Assembly (NCBI GenBank): GCA_018825925.1
Contig: JAHKAT010000028.1
Location: forward strand, 1-9,508
Source of the DNA: Bacteroidota bacterium
Lineage (GTDB): Bacteria; Bacteroidota; Bacteroidia; Flavobacteriales_D; Crocinitomicaceae
DNA: 9,508 nt
Reading direction: 5' to 3'
Shown here: one piece after another, positions 5,911 through 9,508 of the stretch
Position numbering within the stretch: position 1 is the first letter of the stretch
Layout: every line of letters begins with the position of its first letter
The notes under the pieces: generated by a model
What the model was told of the DNA's origin: nothing
Database searches by the model: none
Seen by the model: only the letters and a program-made list of their open reading frames with translations
Position numbers and translations under genes: made by a program

Positions 5911-8022
5911 ATGGGTTTATCCAGATTTAATATAATGCTAGTTTTAGTTCTCCAATTTTTTGCCACGTCGGTAGTATGGGGAGCTGAGCCAAAAATTCAG
6001 ACAAGACAGTCTTTTTCAGATTTTATCGAGAATATTAATTCATCGGTAAGTGGTAATGATGCTGAAATTTCATGGAATGTGAAATACGACAAACTACCGT
6101 TAAAAGGGAAGTTGGTCATTCGTTTTCTAAAAGAGAACATGACTAAATTGACTAGAAATCCGAAATGGAAATATACAGAACCAATAGATGCGAACAATAC
6201 TAGTTTTACTCTAAAAGGAATGCCGGTTAGTGAAAAAATGGCTTATTCCATTGGTATCCAATTTGACGGCGATTCAAAAAAACAAATAGTTTGGTCTAAA
6301 ACAAAATCTTTCACAACCCAACGTGGATGGGAGTTTGGGAAAGGATTATTGATGAGAATTTTAATGTTATTGGGATCCTTAGGTTTATTCATCTACGGGA
6401 TGAAAATAATGAGTGAAGGGATTCAAAAAGGGGCTGGGAATAAATTGCGTGAAATTCTTGGATCAATGACCAGTAATAAAATCAAAGGAATTTTTACTGG
6501 ATTTTTAACCACTTCTATTATTCAGAGTTCAAGTGCCACAACGGTCATGGTAGTTGGCTTTGTGAATGCTGGTTTGTTAAGTCTCAAAGAGAGTATCGGC
6601 GTGATCATGGGTGCCAATATTGGAACAACAATTACTGCGTGGTTAGTCGCCTTTCTAGGGTTTTCCGTGTCTATGTCGGATTACGCTTTACCCATATTTT
6701 TGATTGCAATTCTTCTTTTGTTTACCAGCAATGCCCAGTTAAAGTCATGGGGTGAAATGTTGGCAGGGTTCGCTTTGTTATTTATTGGTTTGGAGCTGTT
6801 GAAAGGCGGTGTACCTGATGTTAAAGGAAGTGTAGATTCCTTGGCATTTTTGAGTAGCTTGTCAAATCACGGTGTTTTTTCTGTGATATTATTTGTCCTC
6901 ATAGGTACGTTTGTCACCATTATTGTTCAAAGTAGTTCGGCAGCAATGGCGGTTACCATTTTGTTGTGTGAAAGAGGGATTATACCTTATGAAATGGCTG
7001 CGGGTATGGTTTTGGGTGAAAATATAGGAACTACGATTACTGCAAATTTAGCAGCTATCGTTGGAAATGTTCATGCAAAAAGAGCAGCAAGGGCTCACTT
7101 TATCTTTAACGTGTTTGGTGTGATTTGGATGGTAATTGTTTTCCCTTTCTTCTTGGATATGATTAATTATTTGATCTCCTTGAAAATGCCAAGTCCATTA
7201 GTGGATCAAGATTCACGACCTATTGCTCTTGCTTTATTCCATACAATGTTTAATGTTTTAAATGTTTTGATTTTAGTTTGGTTTACCAATTTAATAGCGC
7301 GAACTGTAGTGCGCATGGTGCCTTCTAAAAGTGAGGCTGATGAAGAGTTTAGGTTAGAGTATATTGCAGGTGGTATGTTGAGTACACCTGAACTTTCCTT
7401 ACTAGAAGTGAAGAAAGAAATTGTGAAATTTTCCGACATCACCTCAAGAATGTCCGAAATGTTTATGGATTTATTGTTCGAAAAAGAAAAGAAAAAGAAG
7501 AAAAAAATTCTTGAAAGAATTGAAAAATATGAAGTAATCACGGATCGCCTTCGCGAAGAAATAATGGCTTATCTAAGTAGATGCGCTGAAGACGAACTTT
7601 CTAAAGAATCTCAAGAAAAGGTGCGTGCCTACATGGCCATCAACAATGATTTGGAAAGAATCGGTGATATTTTCTACCAAATGTCATTGGTCTACCAACG
7701 CAAGGAAGATGAAAAAATCTGGTTCTCACCTGAGCAAAGAAATAATATAAAATTGATGTTATTGGAGCTAGATAACGCATTTTTGACCATGTCAAATAAT
7801 TTAGGATCCGCTCCAGGGAAAGCTGATATTGAACTAGCCTACAGAAATGAGGAATCAATCAATGCCATGCGCGACAAATTAAGAAAGGAAAACGACCAAT
7901 TGTTCGACTCCGAAGAATTCAATGTGAAAAGTAATGTTGTTTATACAGATTTAATTTTTTCATGTGAACGAGTGGGTGATTTAATCATTAATGTGAACGA
8001 GGAATTGAGAATCAAAAGGTAA
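5911..8022 (+). CDS. Na/Pi cotransporter family protein with C-terminal PhoU-like domain
   Basis: This 703-residue inner-membrane protein should move inorganic phosphate with sodium ions. Residues 1-25 look like a signal peptide (FNIMLVLVLQFF...WGA). Residues ~26-140 are a soluble, probably periplasmic, beta-rich domain. The transport core (~145-470) has the inverted duplication typical of the family: QSSSA at 205-209 and 340-344, and GANIGTT/GENIGTT at 234-240 and 369-375. The tail (~500-703) is PhoU-like, with ERIGD (582-586) and ERVGD (686-690), motifs that bind metal in PhoU. I chose ATG 5911 because it begins the signal peptide; an in-frame TTG at 5881 lies inside the promoter. A run of six lysines (527-532) joins membrane core and tail. 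The gene has its own promoter without a Pho-like array and probably continues into the rprY-like gene 41 bases on. Confidence 0.93.
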   Translation: MGLSRFNIMLVLVLQFFATSVVWGAEPKIQTRQSFSDFIENINSSVSGNDAEISWNVKYDKLPLKGKLVIRFLKENMTKLTRNPKWKYTEPIDANNTSFTLKGMPVSEKMAYSIGIQFDGDSKKQIVWSKTKSFTTQRGWEFGKGLLMRILMLLGSLGLFIYGMKIMSEGIQKGAGNKLREILGSMTSNKIKGIFTGFLTTSIIQSSSATTVMVVGFVNAGLLSLKESIGVIMGANIGTTITAWLVAFLGFSVSMSDYALPIFLIAILLLFTSNAQLKSWGEMLAGFALLFIGLELLKGGVPDVKGSVDSLAFLSSLSNHGVFSVILFVLIGTFVTIIVQSSSAAMAVTILLCERGIIPYEMAAGMVLGENIGTTITANLAAIVGNVHAKRAARAHFIFNVFGVIWMVIVFPFFLDMINYLISLKMPSPLVDQDSRPIALALFHTMFNVLNVLILVWFTNLIARTVVRMVPSKSEADEEFRLEYIAGGMLSTPELSLLEVKKEIVKFSDITSRMSEMFMDLLFEKEKKKKKKILERIEKYEVITDRLREEIMAYLSRCAEDELSKESQEKVRAYMAINNDLERIGDIFYQMSLVYQRKEDEKIWFSPEQRNNIKLMLLELDNAFLTMSNNLGSAPGKADIELAYRNEESINAMRDKLRKENDQLFDSEEFNVKSNVVYTDLIFSCERVGDLIINVNEELRIKR

Positions 8023-8063
8023 TCTTTGCTCATTTTTAGTTACTTTTCTGCTAACATATCTGA

Positions 8064-8750
8064 ATGGAAGCAAAAATACTTTTAGTTGAAGACGACACAA
8101 GCCTAGGCTTTGTAGTTTCTGATCATTTAAAATCATTGGGATACAAAGTGACGCTTTGTATGGATGGCGTGGATGCTCAGAAAAAATTCAATGAGGAAAC
8201 TTTTCATCTTTGTTTGTTTGATGTAATGATGCCTAAAAAGGACGGTTTTACTTTGGCTTCAGACATTCGTCAAACAGACAAGAAAACGCCCATTTTATTT
8301 CTAACAGCAAAAGCAATGATTGATGATAAAATTGCTGGGTTCAAGGCTGGAGGGGATGATTATTTAACCAAGCCTTTTAGTTTAGATGAACTAGAAATGC
8401 GGGTCATGGCTCTTCTAAAAAGAGTAGATATCAGCCTTGTGAATAAGGAAAAAAGTCTCTTTCAGTTGGGGTTATACAAATTTGATAGTGACGAACATAC
8501 TCTGGTAATGAACGAGGAGGTAAAAACTTTGACAAAAAAAGAGAATCAAATTTTAAAAATTCTTTGCAAACATCTCAATAACGTCGTGCCTCGAGAGATT
8601 GTTTTAAATGCTGTATGGGGACAAGACGATTATTTTGTGGGGCGTAGTTTAGATGTTTTTATTACCAAGATTAGAAAATATTTAAAAGAAGATTCAACTG
8701 TTCAAATAGCTAATATTCATGGTGTTGGATTTAAATTGACAGTAGGTTGA
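8064..8750 (+). CDS. rprY: RprY-like OmpR-family response regulator
   Basis: This 228-residue response regulator has a receiver with D10/D11, phosphoacceptor D53 in FDVMMPKKDGFTLA, T81 and K103 (in TKPF). The C-terminal winged helix includes LTKKENQILKIL, VWGQDDYFVGRSLDVFITKIRK in part as recognition region, and the final IANIHGVGFKL. The phrases MMPKKDGFTLA, DDYF..RS.DV.ITK.RK and NIHG.G.KL are the ones I associate with RprY of Bacteroides, so the symbol is given by resemblance. RprY normally pairs with the kinase RprX; none lies here, with a phosphate transporter upstream and tsaB one base downstream. The 41-base gap before it has no terminator and no clear promoter, suggesting a Na/Pi transporter-rprY-tsaB transcript. 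Confidence 0.9.
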   Translation: MEAKILLVEDDTSLGFVVSDHLKSLGYKVTLCMDGVDAQKKFNEETFHLCLFDVMMPKKDGFTLASDIRQTDKKTPILFLTAKAMIDDKIAGFKAGGDDYLTKPFSLDELEMRVMALLKRVDISLVNKEKSLFQLGLYKFDSDEHTLVMNEEVKTLTKKENQILKILCKHLNNVVPREIVLNAVWGQDDYFVGRSLDVFITKIRKYLKEDSTVQIANIHGVGFKLTVG

Positions 8751-8751
8751 C

Positions 8752-9432
8752 ATGAATATATATTTACTTCATATAGAAACAAGCACCAAAGTTTGTTCGG
8801 TCGCAATATCATTGAATGGTGACTTGCTAGAGTTGGTAGAATCCAATGATGAAGCATATTCTCATGGTGAAAAACTAACTTTATTTATTCAAGATGTAAT
8901 CGGAAAAGCAGGGATTTCTATCAATGATTTGTCGGGTATATCTTTAGCTTCTGGTCCAGGTTCTTATACTGGTTTGAGAATAGGAGTTTCTGTGGCCAAA
9001 GGCATATGCTATGCATTGAAAATACCCTTAATCGGTATTGACAGCTTGACCTCCTTGCACGAAATCGCTAAGTTAAATCACTCAAATATTCCTATAGCCT
9101 GCCTAATGGACGCTAGAAGAATGGAAGTTTATTCTGCTATTTACTCCGTAAAAGGGGAAGTGCTAAAAGAAATTTCCGCAGATGTTCTGGATAATGACAG
9201 TTATGCTGAATTTGACCATTTAGTTTGTGTAGGCGATGGCGCCGAAAAAACCAAGGAGTTGTGGTTGAATCGAAATTATTTGTATGACCTTTCAATCCGC
9301 GCTTCAGCCAAAGGCCAAGTCAAGCTAGGTTTTCAAAAATTTCAAAATTCTCAGTTTGAAGATTTAGCCTACTTTGAGCCTTTTTACTTGAAGGATTTCT
9401 ATACGCCACCTCCAAAAAAGAATAAGGTTTAA
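8752..9432 (+). CDS. tsaB: TsaB, tRNA threonylcarbamoyladenosine biosynthesis protein
   Basis: The 226-residue product is the ASKHA-fold partner that joins TsaD and TsaE to transfer the threonylcarbamoyl group to A37 of ANN-decoding tRNAs in the cytoplasm. It starts YLLHIETSTKVCSVAI, the usual N-terminal strand, and has the family signature ASGPGSYTGLRIG at 66-78, followed by AKGICYAL. TsaB lacks the metal-binding histidines of TsaD, and none of that pattern is seen. Length is normal for the family. Its ATG is one base after the rprY-like stop, so the two are probably co-translated. Its stop codon overlaps that of the convergent gene on the right. Confidence 0.95.
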   Translation: MNIYLLHIETSTKVCSVAISLNGDLLELVESNDEAYSHGEKLTLFIQDVIGKAGISINDLSGISLASGPGSYTGLRIGVSVAKGICYALKIPLIGIDSLTSLHEIAKLNHSNIPIACLMDARRMEVYSAIYSVKGEVLKEISADVLDNDSYAEFDHLVCVGDGAEKTKELWLNRNYLYDLSIRASAKGQVKLGFQKFQNSQFEDLAYFEPFYLKDFYTPPPKKNKV

Positions 9433-9508
9433 GGTTTTAAGTCATTCAAGAATGTTTCACTTTGTCCAGCTTCAATGGCTTTAATAAAGGCAGAGCCAAT
9501 AATTGCTC
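9429..9508 (-). CDS. trpA: Tryptophan synthase alpha chain, C-terminal end (cut by window edge)
   Basis: The minus strand encodes the last 25 residues of a protein, AIIGSAFIKAIEAG...FLNDLKP, with its stop at 9429-9431. The (G)AIxGSAxIK phrase is the phosphate-binding loop and following helix near the C-terminus of TrpA, which releases indole from indole-3-glycerol phosphate. Other TIM-barrel proteins have similar loops, and only a short stretch is visible, so the identification is probable rather than certain. Its stop codon overlaps the tsaB stop on the other strand, with no terminator between them. Confidence 0.7.
   Translation of the reverse strand, partial: AIIGSAFIKAIEAGQSETFLNDLKP

Noticed and set aside
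8023..8063. Separate promoter for the RprY-like gene
   Set aside because: TACTTTTC at 8041-8048 is one base off TAnnTTTG, but the only upstream TTTG is 12 bp away, too close for a -33 element.
1..9508. CRISPR array, insertion sequence, tRNA/rRNA genes or phage-defence genes
   Set aside because: No regularly spaced repeats, transposase-like protein, terminal inverted repeats, tRNA-like cloverleaf or defence-type protein was seen.

Overview
The window looks like a chromosomal segment from a Bacteroidota organism, most likely Flavobacteriia/Flavobacteriales. The DNA is AT-rich. Genes start after A-rich leaders with no clear Shine-Dalgarno sequence, and several gaps carry the Bacteroidetes-type -7 promoter element TAnnTTTG. 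The proteins are also typical: a TonB-dependent receptor with an N-terminal carboxypeptidase-regulatory-like domain, a lipoprotein with the flavobacterial CTD..A.NY..DDGSC.Y motif, and an RprY-type response regulator. The species cannot be fixed from the sequence.

Layout. The left edge (1-194, minus) is the N-terminal receiver part of a response regulator whose remainder lies outside. A divergent control region (195-450) separates it from a TonB-dependent receptor (451-3372, plus). A terminator and a second control region (3388-3494) lead into a beta-helix surface lipoprotein (3524-4843, plus). A symmetric hairpin terminator (4872-4904) lies between that gene and a convergent PhoB-type response regulator (4925-5593, minus). 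A 317-base gap (5594-5910) holds two promoters and a strong hairpin that may end a short untranslated RNA. It leads into a Na/Pi cotransporter-family protein with a PhoU-like tail (5911-8022, plus), an RprY-like response regulator (8064-8750, plus) and tsaB (8752-9432, plus). The right edge (9429-9508, minus) is the C-terminus of a convergent gene, probably trpA.

How the genes may work together. The upstream regions of the receptor and of the lipoprotein each carry four half-sites in exact 11-bp phase, ending 37-38 bp before the -7 element. This geometry is known for PhoB/PhoP-family winged-helix regulators, and the TTAAC-type half-site resembles the Bacillus PhoP box. PhoB-type regulator genes lie on both sides of the receptor-lipoprotein pair, and a phosphate transporter gene follows. 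I infer a phosphate-responsive outer-membrane uptake module: a receptor plus a beta-helix lipoprotein in place of a SusD. The regulator, the signal and the substrate are all inference. tsaB and trpA are housekeeping genes and mark the edge of the module.
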